From positions 2,170,001 to 2,234,000 of the forward strand of contig OZ255630.1 of assembly GCA_965276825.1 (NCBI GenBank): a stretch of DNA of 64,000 bases, written 5' to 3'. Both the position numbers and the translations under genes were made by a program. The notes below the pieces were generated by a model that searched no databases, was not told the origin of the DNA, and saw only the letters and a list, made by a program, of their open reading frames with translations. Origin of the DNA: G965276765 sp965276825. GTDB lineage: Bacteria; Actinomycetota; Acidimicrobiia; Acidimicrobiales; Palsa-688. Positions 56,715 through 64,000 of the stretch are shown one piece after another. Position 1 is the stretch's first letter; the number at the start of each line of letters is the position of its first letter.

Positions 56715-57548
56715 GTGGAGGCGGGGAGCGCCCCTGCGGCCGGCGCCGCCGAGGTCGCGGTGATCGGCGGCTCCGGGTTCTACCGCTGGCTCGACCGGCC
56801 GGAGGAGGTGGTGGTCGAGACGCCGTGGGGCGCACCGTCCGACGTCGTCACCGTGGGCGAGGTGGGCGGCCGGCGGGTGGCCTTCCTGCCCCGGCACGGC
56901 GCGTCCCACCGGTGGCCGCCGCACCGCGTCCCCTACCGGGCCAACCTGTGGGCCCTCCGAACCCTCGGCGTCACCCGGGTGATCGCCCCCTGCGCGGTCG
57001 GCTCGCTCCGGGCTGCGGTGGTGCCCGGCGACGTGGTGATGCTCGACCAGCTGGTCGACCGCACCTGGGGGCGGCCCGACACCTACCTCGACGGTCCCGA
57101 CGTCGGCCACGTGGCCTTCGCCGACCCCTACTGCCCCGAGACCTCGGCGGTCGTGGCCGGGGCGGCCGTGGCCGCCGGGATGCGGGTCCACCCGAAGGGG
57201 ACCGCCGTGGTGATCCAGGGGCCGCGCTTCTCCACGAGGGCCGAGTCACGGTGGTTCCGCGACGCCGGCTGGGACGTGGTCAACATGACCCAGTACCCGG
57301 AGGCCTACCTGGCCAGGGAGCTCGGGATGTGCTTCGCCGCCCCTGCCCTGGTCACCGACCACGACGTCGGTGTCGGGGGCGACGCCGGCACCCCGGGGGT
57401 GACCATGGAGGCCGTCCTCGCCGTCCTGGCCGACAACGTCGAGCACATCCGCCGGGTCCTCGCCGACGCCGTGCCGGCGCTGCCGGCGGTCCGAGGCTGC
57501 GGTTGCCGGGCCGGCGGTGCGCCCCAGCTGGCCGCCGTCGGCCCCTGA
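56715..57548 (+). CDS. S-methyl-5'-thioadenosine (or thioinosine) phosphorylase
   Basis: About 277 residues from a GTG at 56715. A PNP/MTAP-family enzyme that phosphorolyses methylthioadenosine from polyamine and SAM metabolism. AVIGGSGFYRW starts the fold, LPRHGASHRWPPHRVPYRAN near residue 60 binds phosphate, then VVIQGPRFSTRAESRWF near 170 and NMTQYPEAYLARELGM near 198 (substrate site). The specificity loop cannot decide between adenine and hypoxanthine. Likely cotranscribed with the FmdB-like gene. Confidence 0.9.
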   Translation: MEAGSAPAAGAAEVAVIGGSGFYRWLDRPEEVVVETPWGAPSDVVTVGEVGGRRVAFLPRHGASHRWPPHRVPYRANLWALRTLGVTRVIAPCAVGSLRAAVVPGDVVMLDQLVDRTWGRPDTYLDGPDVGHVAFADPYCPETSAVVAGAAVAAGMRVHPKGTAVVIQGPRFSTRAESRWFRDAGWDVVNMTQYPEAYLARELGMCFAAPALVTDHDVGVGGDAGTPGVTMEAVLAVLADNVEHIRRVLADAVPALPAVRGCGCRAGGAPQLAAVGP

Positions 57549-57632
57549 GCCGGACCGGCCCGGGGTGACCGCCCGGGGGTGACCGGACCCGGCGATCTCC
57601 GCCGAGCCGGCCGGCGGGCTCAGCCGGCGGGT

Positions 57633-58232
57633 TCAGCCGGCGACGTGGGGTGGGCCGCCCCGGAGATCGTCGTCGTGGCCGAGGGAGGTGTCGGCGGCCG
57701 CCTCGGCCAGCTGCCGGAGCGCCGAGGTCAGCACCGGGTCGCCGATGGCCAGGATCCGGGCGGCGAGGAGGGCGCCGTTGCGGGCGTTGCCGACCGCGAC
57801 CGTCGCCACCGGGACGCCTCCCGGCATCTGGACCATCGACAGCAGCGAATCGAGGCCGTCGAGGTGGGCGAGGGGCACCGGCACGCCGATCACCGGCAGG
57901 GTGCAGAGGGCGGCCAGCATCCCGGGGAGGTGGGCGGCCCCGCCGGCGCCGGCGACGATCACCTGCAGGCCGCGGTCGGAGGCCTCGTGGGCGAAGGCGA
58001 CCATGTGATCGGGCGTCCGGTGGGCGGAGACGATCCGCACCTCGTGGGCGATGTCGAGCGCGGCGAGCGTGTCGGCCGCCGGCTGCATGACCGGCAGGTC
58101 CGACCGGCTGCCCATGACCACCGCCACCCGCGGCACCCGGTCGATCGGCACGACCCGGGCGTCGATCCCGGCGTCGTCCGGCCCCGTCTCGCCTGGCATC
58201 GCGTCGTCCGCCGCCGCGATGGCGTCGCTCAC
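57633..58232 (-). CDS. purE: N5-carboxyaminoimidazole ribonucleotide mutase PurE
   Basis: 199 residues, GTG start overlapping the purK stop (GTGA). PurE interconverts N5-CAIR and CAIR in purine synthesis. VVMGSRSDLPVMQPAADTLA near residue 38, VSAHRTPDHM near 68, VIVAGAGGAAHLPGMLAA near 90 and GVPVPLAHLDGLDSLLSMVQ near 116 are the active-site blocks. A 30-residue acidic N-terminal extension precedes the fold. Confidence 0.96.
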   Translation of the reverse strand: MSDAIAAADDAMPGETGPDDAGIDARVVPIDRVPRVAVVMGSRSDLPVMQPAADTLAALDIAHEVRIVSAHRTPDHMVAFAHEASDRGLQVIVAGAGGAAHLPGMLAALCTLPVIGVPVPLAHLDGLDSLLSMVQMPGGVPVATVAVGNARNGALLAARILAIGDPVLTSALRQLAEAAADTSLGHDDDLRGGPPHVAG

Positions 58233-59398
58233 CGGCGCACCCCCTTCGATGGCACGCCGGACAGCCGCTCGACCGCCGCGGCGGCCACCGCGAGGGCCTC
58301 GCCGGTGCTGGTCGCGAGCGCGGTGACGTGGCCGATCTTCCGGCCGGGTCGGCTCTGCTTGCCGTAGAGGTGCACGCTGGCTCCTGCGATCTCGAGGGCG
58401 GAGGGAAGTCGCTCGGACGGGTCGACGCCTTCGACGCCGAGGAGGTTGACCATGGCCGCGGCGGGAGCCACCGGGTCGGTGGCGCCGAGCGGCCAGTCCA
58501 GCACGGCACGGAGGTGCTGGTGGAACTGGGAGGTGGCGTTGCCCTCGATGGTGGCGTGACCGGAGTTGTGCGGGCGCAACGCCACCTCGTTGACCAGGAG
58601 CCGTCCGCCGCTCACGAACAGCTCGACGGCACAGACGCCGACGGCGCCGATGGAGTCGGCGACCGCATCGGCCAGCGCCGCCGCGTCCGTGTCGACGCCA
58701 TCGCCCAGGCCGGTCGGGCTGACCAGGTGGGTGCAGATGCCGTCGACCTGGGTGGTGCGCACCGGCGGGTAGCCGACCCGCTCGCCACCCGGCCGGCGGG
58801 CGACGAGCACGGCGACCTCGGCGTCGAGGGCGACGTGCTCCTCGACGAGCCACGCGGGGTCGTCGGCCGGCGACGCCCCGAGGTCGGGGATGCCGGCGGG
58901 GTCGGCCACCACGACGACGCCACGCCCGTCGTACCCCCCCGACCGGGCCTTGACCACCACGGGCCAGCCGTGGTCGGCGGCGAAGGCGGTGACGTCGGCC
59001 GGGGTGGCGACGGGCGCGAACGCCGGGACGGGGAACCCGGCGGCGGCGAGCTCCGTGCGGGCGGCCAACTTGTCCTGGGCCATCCGCAGCGCCGCAGGAC
59101 CGGGTCGGAGAAGCGTGCCGGCGCGCTCGAGCCGGGCCAGGTGGGCGGGCGGGACGAGCTCGTGGTCGAAGGTGACCACGTCGCCTTCGCCGGCGGCGGC
59201 GAGCAGGTCGGCCACGTCGGTGTGGGTGCCGATCCGGTGACGGGCGCCGGCGAGCACCGCAGGATCGTCGGCGGAGGCGGCGAGGACCGTGAGCTCGACG
59301 TCGAGGTCGACGGCGGCCTGCTGGGTCATGCGGGCCAGCTGGCCGGCTCCGATCATGACCACCCTGGCGCTCGGGTGGGGCCGCTCAGCCAACCGCAA
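58229..59398 (-). CDS. purK: N5-carboxyaminoimidazole ribonucleotide synthase PurK
   Basis: 389 residues if it starts at the TTG at 59398, which overlaps the uppP stop; a GTG at 59362 is a possible shorter start. ATP-grasp enzyme using ATP and bicarbonate on AIR. MIGAGQLARMTQQAA is the N-terminal loop, VVKARSGGYDGRGVVVV near 147 binds ATP, and NEVALRPHNSGHATIEGN near 270 is the family signature. Coupled to purE, so CAIR formation follows the bacterial two-step route. Confidence 0.95.
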   Translation of the reverse strand: MRLAERPHPSARVVMIGAGQLARMTQQAAVDLDVELTVLAASADDPAVLAGARHRIGTHTDVADLLAAAGEGDVVTFDHELVPPAHLARLERAGTLLRPGPAALRMAQDKLAARTELAAAGFPVPAFAPVATPADVTAFAADHGWPVVVKARSGGYDGRGVVVVADPAGIPDLGASPADDPAWLVEEHVALDAEVAVLVARRPGGERVGYPPVRTTQVDGICTHLVSPTGLGDGVDTDAAALADAVADSIGAVGVCAVELFVSGGRLLVNEVALRPHNSGHATIEGNATSQFHQHLRAVLDWPLGATDPVAPAAAMVNLLGVEGVDPSERLPSALEIAGASVHLYGKQSRPGRKIGHVTALATSTGEALAVAAAAVERLSGVPSKGVRR

Positions 59399-60350
59399 GC
59401 GTGAAGATGGTCATGAAGGCGCCGAAGGCCAGGCAGTAGGCACCGAAGGGCCGGAGGTCGCGGGAGCGGAAGTACCGGGAGAGGAATCGGATGGCGAGCA
59501 GTGAGACCAGGAAGGTCACGACCGTCCCTGCGATGATCTGCCCGTGGACGCCGTTGCCGAGCGGGCCGGTGAGGTCGCCGATCTTGAGCGCACCGGCGGC
59601 CAGGATGACCGGCGTCGAGAGCAGGAAGGCAAACTTGGCGGAGTCCTCGTTGTCGAGCCCGCGCAGCAGCCCGGTGGCCATGCACACGCCGTCCCTGCTG
59701 ATGCCGGCGATCAGCGCCAGGCTCTGGGCGGTGCCGATCGTGAGCGCCTCGCGCAGCGGCATGCGAGCGAGGCGTTCGTCGGAGACGGCCTCGTCACCGG
59801 AGAGGGCGCCGCGCCGACCGGCCGCCGCGCCGACGGGCTCGGGCACCGCGGCCACCGAGGGGGCCCGGCGGCGCACCCGCTCCGCGCCGAGGAGGATCAA
59901 CCCGTTGACCATGAGGAAGATAGCGGCCGACAGCGGTTTGGCCAGCAGGGTGCGGATCTCGTGCTCGAGGGCCAGGCCGATGATCCCGACCGGGATGGTG
60001 GCGGCGACGATCAGCCAGGCCAGGCGCTCGCTGGAGGTCTCGATCCGGCGCCGGTAGGCGCTGCGGAAGAAGCCAGCGATGATGCGGACCCAGTCCCGCC
60101 AGAAGAACACCAGGAGGGCCAGGGCGTTGGCGACGTGGAGACCGACGACGAAGGCCAACCAGAACGACTCGGCTGCGTTCTGGCTGCGCAACAGGTCGGT
60201 CCAGCCGAACAGCTTGGGCACGAGCACGTCGTGGCCGAGGCTGGAGACCGGGAAGAGCTCACTGATCCCCTGCACGACGCCGATCACGATCGACTGGACG
60301 AACGACAGGTGGGCGGGCACGGTGGCCACGGCCGGGGCAGCGAGGATCAA
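59385..60350 (-). CDS. uppP: Undecaprenyl-diphosphatase UppP (BacA)
   Basis: 321 residues, eight or so membrane helices. UppP recycles undecaprenyl phosphate for peptidoglycan synthesis and confers bacitracin tolerance. The (E/Q)-rich motif GVVQGISELFPVSSLGH (residues 24-40) and the second motif IAGISRDGVCMATGLLRGL near 216 are complete. A TTG start is used here; GTG at 60329 is an alternative. A polar loop of about 40 residues in the middle (RRRAPSVAAVPEPVG) is longer than usual. Confidence 0.95.
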   Translation of the reverse strand: MILAAPAVATVPAHLSFVQSIVIGVVQGISELFPVSSLGHDVLVPKLFGWTDLLRSQNAAESFWLAFVVGLHVANALALLVFFWRDWVRIIAGFFRSAYRRRIETSSERLAWLIVAATIPVGIIGLALEHEIRTLLAKPLSAAIFLMVNGLILLGAERVRRRAPSVAAVPEPVGAAAGRRGALSGDEAVSDERLARMPLREALTIGTAQSLALIAGISRDGVCMATGLLRGLDNEDSAKFAFLLSTPVILAAGALKIGDLTGPLGNGVHGQIIAGTVVTFLVSLLAIRFLSRYFRSRDLRPFGAYCLAFGAFMTIFTLAVG

Positions 60351-60425
60351 GGCGCGTCGCTTTCTGCGGGGAGACGGGGCCCAACAGCATGGCCGACGGC
60401 GCTACCGCCTACGGCCACGGCGACG

Positions 60426-61073
60426 TTAGCTTGCGCCCAATCCGACCGGGCACGACACCCCGGTGCCCCCGATGCCGCAGTAGCCACCCGGGTTCTTGGC
60501 CAGGTACTGCTGGTGGTAGTCCTCGGCGTAGAAGAACGGGCCGGCCGGGGCCACCTCGGTGGTGATCGACCCGTGCCCGGCGGCGTCGAGCGCCGCCTGG
60601 TACGCGGTGACCGACGCTGCCGCCTGGGCGGCCTGCTCGTCGGTCGTGGTGTAGATCGCTGAGCGGTACTGCGTCCCGACGTCGTTGCCCTGGCGCATCC
60701 CCTGGGTGGGGTCGTGGGACTCCCAGAACACCTTGAGGAGCGTGGCCACGTCCACCCGGGCCGGGTCGAACACGACCAGCACCACCTCGGCATGGCCGGT
60801 GCGCCCGCTGCAGACCTCCTCGTAGGTGGGGTTGGGCGTGTAGCCGCCGGCGTAGCCGACCGCCGTGGTCCACACGCCGTCGATCTGCCAGAAGTCCCGC
60901 TCGGCCCCCCAGAAGCAGCCGAGGCCGACGACGAGGGTCTGGAAGCCGTCCGGCCACGGCGGGGTGAGCGGGCGCCCGGTCACGACGTGGGCGGTGGCGA
61001 CAGCGACGGGCTGCTCGCGTCCGGGCAGCGCACGGTCGCGCTCGATCATCTCGGTCTTGCGGGAGAACAGCAC
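60426..61073 (-). CDS. msrA: Peptide methionine sulfoxide reductase MsrA
   Basis: 215 residues from a GTG at 61073. MsrA reduces the S epimer of methionine sulfoxide. The catalytic Cys lies in VVGLGCFWGAERDFW near residue 50; GYAGGYTPNPTYEEVCSGRT, GHAEVVLVVFDP and YHQQYLAKNPGGYCGIGGTG follow, the last with a resolving Cys. A further Cys (VSCPVG) sits six residues later. Start choice is supported by the family N-terminus (LFSRKTEM then ALPGRE). Confidence 0.94.
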   Translation of the reverse strand: MLFSRKTEMIERDRALPGREQPVAVATAHVVTGRPLTPPWPDGFQTLVVGLGCFWGAERDFWQIDGVWTTAVGYAGGYTPNPTYEEVCSGRTGHAEVVLVVFDPARVDVATLLKVFWESHDPTQGMRQGNDVGTQYRSAIYTTTDEQAAQAAASVTAYQAALDAAGHGSITTEVAPAGPFFYAEDYHQQYLAKNPGGYCGIGGTGVSCPVGLGAS

Positions 61074-61116
61074 GGCGTCAGCGTAGGACCCGGGTGCGAC
61101 AAGTGGTCGGCGGCTC

Positions 61117-61578
61117 TCAGCGCAACTCACCCATGTCGATGGGGGTCGCCGGCCACCCGGAGGCCAGCACGGAAGGGAGCTGGTCGGGCAGCCAGTCCGG
61201 GATGATGCGACGACCGCCGGCGACGATCCCGGCCAGGTCGGACGGGGGGCACCACTGCCACCCGACGAAGGCCTCGGCCTCGATCGCCTCGAGGGCGGCG
61301 GGGCGCACGTCACCGCCGGCGCTGCGGGCCACGTGGATGCGCTCGTGCTGGTCGAAGTGGATGCCGGCGAAGTCGAACTCGGCGTGATGGGTCCACACGG
61401 GAGGGCCCATCTCCAGGTCGACCAGCCCGGTCTCCTCGTAGGCCTCGCGCTCGGCGGCCTCACCGCTCGTCTCGCCCTCCTCGATCCCGCCACCGGGCAG
61501 CTCCCACCACGGCGTCACCGAAGGGTCGGCGGGGTCGCGTGCCTCGAGGAGCAGGACCCGGTCGTCACCGTCGAGCAC
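61117..61578 (-). CDS. NUDIX hydrolase
   Basis: At least 153 residues. The NUDIX box is GGGIEEGETSGEAAEREAYE followed by ETG near residue 28. The reading frame is open upstream, with a family-like N-terminus (LTPAGWTLRRRAARVVV) that reaches into the end of the preceding gene, but no ATG, GTG or TTG is found there. Either the GTG at 61578 is used or initiation is non-canonical (CTG). Substrate unknown. Confidence 0.85.
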   Translation of the reverse strand: MLDGDDRVLLLEARDPADPSVTPWWELPGGGIEEGETSGEAAEREAYEETGLVDLEMGPPVWTHHAEFDFAGIHFDQHERIHVARSAGGDVRPAALEAIEAEAFVGWQWCPPSDLAGIVAGGRRIIPDWLPDQLPSVLASGWPATPIDMGELR

Positions 61579-61622
61579 GACGACGCGCGCCGCCCGCCGG
61601 CGCAGCGTCCACCCGGCCGGCG

Positions 61623-62990
61623 TCAGGAACCGCTCATCGAGACGTCGGCGATGGCGAGGGTGACGCCGGTGGCCGACGACGGCAGCCGGGTCAGGTCGGA
61701 TCCGACGGCGACGATGCCGCCGAGCATGCGCTGGATGGTCGAGGCGATGGTGATCTCGCGCACGGGCGAGGCCAGCGCCCCGTCCCGCACGAGCATCCCC
61801 TCGGCGCCGACGCTGAAATCGCCGCTGACCGGGTTGACTCCCGAGTGGAGGCCAGAGACGGACTGGACGAGCAGGCCTTCGCCGATCTCGGCGTAGAGCT
61901 CATCAGGGGAAAGGGTGCCCGGGGTGACGGCGAGGGCGCGCGCTCCGGTACCCGGGACGCTCTTGTAGCCGGCCCTGACGGCGGAGGCCGTGGAGCTGGT
62001 CGCCGCCCTGCGCGCGCTGGCGGTGTTGTAGAGAAGCTGCGAGAGCACCCCGCGGTCGATCAGCGGGTTGCGACGGGTGGCCAGCCCCTCGGCGTCGTAG
62101 ACCGTCGCACCGTAGGCGTCGGGGTCGGTCGGGTCGTCGACCAGCGTCAGCAGCGGTGAGGCGACCGACTGGCCGAGGCGCTCGGCGAAGAGGGAGCGTC
62201 CCTTGAGCACGGCCTCCCCGTCGAGGGTGCCGGCCAGGATGGCGAGGAAGGTGGCCGTGATCCTCGGCTCGAGGATCACCGTCAGGTGCGCCGAGCGCGG
62301 CTTGGTGGCGCCGAGCAGGCGGGTGGCACGCGTCACGGCGTCGCTCGCCGCCACCCCGAGGTCGAGATCGGTGGGCGAGCGGCCCACCGAGTAGCCCGAC
62401 CCGGTCTGGGTGTCGTCGCCGTCGCCGGCCGCGGCCGACGCGCTGAGGTAGCAGGCGGTCCTGCGGGCACTGACGGCGATGCCCGTGGAGGTCGCCACCG
62501 CCGACGAGACCGCGGTGTCGCCCCATCCGGCGCTCTCGACCTGGCGGATGCGGGGGTCCCCGGCCCGCACGGCCCGCTCGAGCTCGACGGCCAGCGCCAC
62601 CTTGTCGGCGGTCGAGAAGCCGGCCAGGTCGTCGCGCCACAGGTCGAGGTCGGCGGGGGCCACGCCGTCGGGCGAGGCCAGGCCGACGTAGGGATCGGGG
62701 GTGGCGAAGGCGACGTTGTCCCTGGCCTCGGCGAGGGTCTCGGCCACCACGTCGTCGTCGAGCATGCCGGCATAGGCGAAGCCCTGGCGGTCGCCTCGGA
62801 CCACCCGGATCCCGATGCCGGCGGACTCGGCCGACGAGAGCGACTCGACCTCACCACCGAAGACCTCGATGTCGGTGTCGCGTCCCCGCACGACGTAGGC
62901 CTCGACCTGCTCGGCGCCCGTCGCCTGACCGGCCACCCGCACCGCCAGGTCGAGCAGCTCGCTCGTCGGTCCCCTCCCTGGGTCGCTCAC
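61623..62990 (-). CDS. TldE/PmbA-like subunit of the TldD/TldE protease
   Basis: 455 residues, GTG start overlapping the tldD stop. TldE pairs with TldD; the heterodimer degrades or matures unfolded and modified peptides. ESAGIGIRVVRGDRQGFAYA near residue 54, VILEPRITATFLAILAGTLD near 235, KGRSLFAERLGQSVASPLLT and GVNPVSGDFSVGAEG near 395 are family blocks. As expected for TldE it lacks the HExxxH motif. Intact. Confidence 0.93.
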   Translation of the reverse strand: MSDPGRGPTSELLDLAVRVAGQATGAEQVEAYVVRGRDTDIEVFGGEVESLSSAESAGIGIRVVRGDRQGFAYAGMLDDDVVAETLAEARDNVAFATPDPYVGLASPDGVAPADLDLWRDDLAGFSTADKVALAVELERAVRAGDPRIRQVESAGWGDTAVSSAVATSTGIAVSARRTACYLSASAAAGDGDDTQTGSGYSVGRSPTDLDLGVAASDAVTRATRLLGATKPRSAHLTVILEPRITATFLAILAGTLDGEAVLKGRSLFAERLGQSVASPLLTLVDDPTDPDAYGATVYDAEGLATRRNPLIDRGVLSQLLYNTASARRAATSSTASAVRAGYKSVPGTGARALAVTPGTLSPDELYAEIGEGLLVQSVSGLHSGVNPVSGDFSVGAEGMLVRDGALASPVREITIASTIQRMLGGIVAVGSDLTRLPSSATGVTLAIADVSMSGS

Positions 62991-64000
62991 CTCGCCGTCC
63001 CGCCGATGGTCATGGCCGACACCCGCAGCGTCGGCTGGCCGGTCCCGACCGGGACGCCCTGGCCGTCCTTGCCGCAGGTGCCGGGCGAGCCCATGGCGAA
63101 GTCGTTGCCGACCACGTCGATCGCGCCGAGCACCTCCGGCCCGTTGCCGATCAGGTTGGCGTCCCTGAGCGGCTCGGTGATCCGGCCGTCCTCGATGAGG
63201 AACGCCTCGGTGGTACCGAACACGAAGTCGCCGGTCGCCGGGTTGACCTGGCCGCCGCCGAGCTGGGAGACGTACACGCCGTGGGGGGTCTGGCTGACGA
63301 TCTCGTCGGGGTCGTCGGTCCCGTTGGCCAGGTAGGTGTTGGTCATGCGGACCATGGGCATGTGCTGGTAGCTCTCCCGCCGGCCGTTGCCCGAGGTGGG
63401 CCGGCCCTCCTTGCGGCAGCGCAGCCAGTCCCACAGGTAGTCGGTGAGCACGCCGTCCTGGATCAACACGTTGCGCGCCGCAGGCGTGCCCTCGTCGTCG
63501 ATGGCGATGGCCCCCCACTCGCGTCCCATGGTCCCGTCGTCGACGAGGGTGACGAGGGGGCTGGCGACGAGGGTGCCGACGCGGCCGGCGAACACCGACA
63601 GGTTCTTGGCGATGTGGTCGGCCTCGAGGCCGTGACCGCACGCCTCGTGGAAGAGAATGCCGCCGGTGCCGGCCCGGATCACGACGGGGAGGGTGCCCGA
63701 CGGCGCCGGCCTGGCCGCCAGCTTGGTGAGGGCCCGGCCGGCCGCGACCCGCGCCACCTCGTCGACGCTGGTGTGGTCGAACAGCTCGAAGCCGACCGTC
63801 GCCCCGATCGACTCCCTGCCGGTCTGCATGCCGGTGTCCCCCGCGGCCACGGCCGACACCGCGAAGCGCGTCCGCACCTGGTCGTCGGAGGCCCACACGC
63901 CGTCACTGTTGGCCACCAGGATCCGCCTGCGGCTGTCACCGTAGGAGGCGCTGACCTGGCGGATGGCGCCCCCGACGGACCGCGCGGCCTCGTCGGCCCG
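62987..64000 (-). CDS. TldD metalloprotease subunit, N-terminus beyond window
   Basis: The frame is open to the right edge; at least 337 residues are present and the start lies outside. The zinc-binding motif HEACGH is in GILFHEACGHGLEADHIAKN, then LVDDGTMGREWGAIAIDDEG and NTYLANGTDDPDEIVSQTPHG follow, and the C-terminal MGSPGTCGKDGQGVPVGTGQ completes the TldD pattern. It is coupled to tldE by GTGA. Function as in other bacteria: removal of leader or damaged peptides, including some RiPP precursors. Confidence 0.93.
   Translation of the reverse strand, partial: RADEAARSVGGAIRQVSASYGDSRRRILVANSDGVWASDDQVRTRFAVSAVAAGDTGMQTGRESIGATVGFELFDHTSVDEVARVAAGRALTKLAARPAPSGTLPVVIRAGTGGILFHEACGHGLEADHIAKNLSVFAGRVGTLVASPLVTLVDDGTMGREWGAIAIDDEGTPAARNVLIQDGVLTDYLWDWLRCRKEGRPTSGNGRRESYQHMPMVRMTNTYLANGTDDPDEIVSQTPHGVYVSQLGGGQVNPATGDFVFGTTEAFLIEDGRITEPLRDANLIGNGPEVLGAIDVVGNDFAMGSPGTCGKDGQGVPVGTGQPTLRVSAMTIGGTAR

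Overview
The window is high-GC DNA from an actinobacterium. Codon use, the many GTG starts, frequent GTGA/ATGA stop-start overlaps and the gene content (MoaC, MoaA, MoeA and GalU grouped together, an FmdB zinc ribbon, PurK-PurE, UppP, TldD-TldE) would suit an Acidimicrobiia-like lineage. That placement is inference and no rRNA is present to confirm it.

Layout. 0-10 kb: mostly intact genes. These are a truncated membrane protein, a DUF35/thiolase-fold pair, an ADP-ribosylglycohydrolase with a PfkB kinase, a YrdC-like protein whose stop codon carries an IS630 insertion, a short UvrA-like ABC ATPase, an FMN reductase and a methyltransferase. 10-25 kb: decaying accessory DNA. Broken genes (PEBP/SDR chimera, cupin, VOC, universal stress protein, tyrosine recombinase) alternate with intact ones (secreted hydrolase, MarR-MFS pair, AbiE-like toxin-antitoxin pair, BrnT/BrnA-like pair, UPF0158 protein, IclR-SDR pair). 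25-35 kb: a graveyard of insertion sequences (ISKra4-like, two different IS110-family elements, IS3 and other transposase remnants, an IS256-family element with target duplication) around a frameshifted glycosyltransferase. 35-40 kb: TetR/hydrolase divergent pair, a Cys-tailed MarR with an EamA transporter, then a second, identical-protein copy of the IS256-family element seen at 14.2 kb.

40.2-50.4 kb: an integrative mobilizable element. A 45-bp perfect direct repeat lies at 40194-40238 and inside the intact tRNA-Ala(CGC) gene at 50385-50429, and it corresponds to the 3' half of that tRNA. Between the copies lie VapB/VapC, a methyltransferase, a NUDIX gene, an MFS exporter with a small His/Asp-repeat protein, a MobF-type relaxase-helicase, an excisionase and an integrase. 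Every mobility gene is damaged, so the element looks stranded.

50.4-64 kb: a compact, fully intact housekeeping block with no transposons. It holds a translin-family protein, a membrane protein, molybdopterin genes moaC/moaA/moeA, galU, FmdB-like, MTA phosphorylase, purE/purK, uppP, msrA, NUDIX, and tldE/tldD (the last cut by the right edge).

Frameshifts are dense from about 10 to 50 kb and absent from 50 to 64 kb. Several fall in short homopolymers, so each could be true decay or an assembly error. Their confinement to the accessory region favours real decay. No CRISPR array or rRNA operon was seen.
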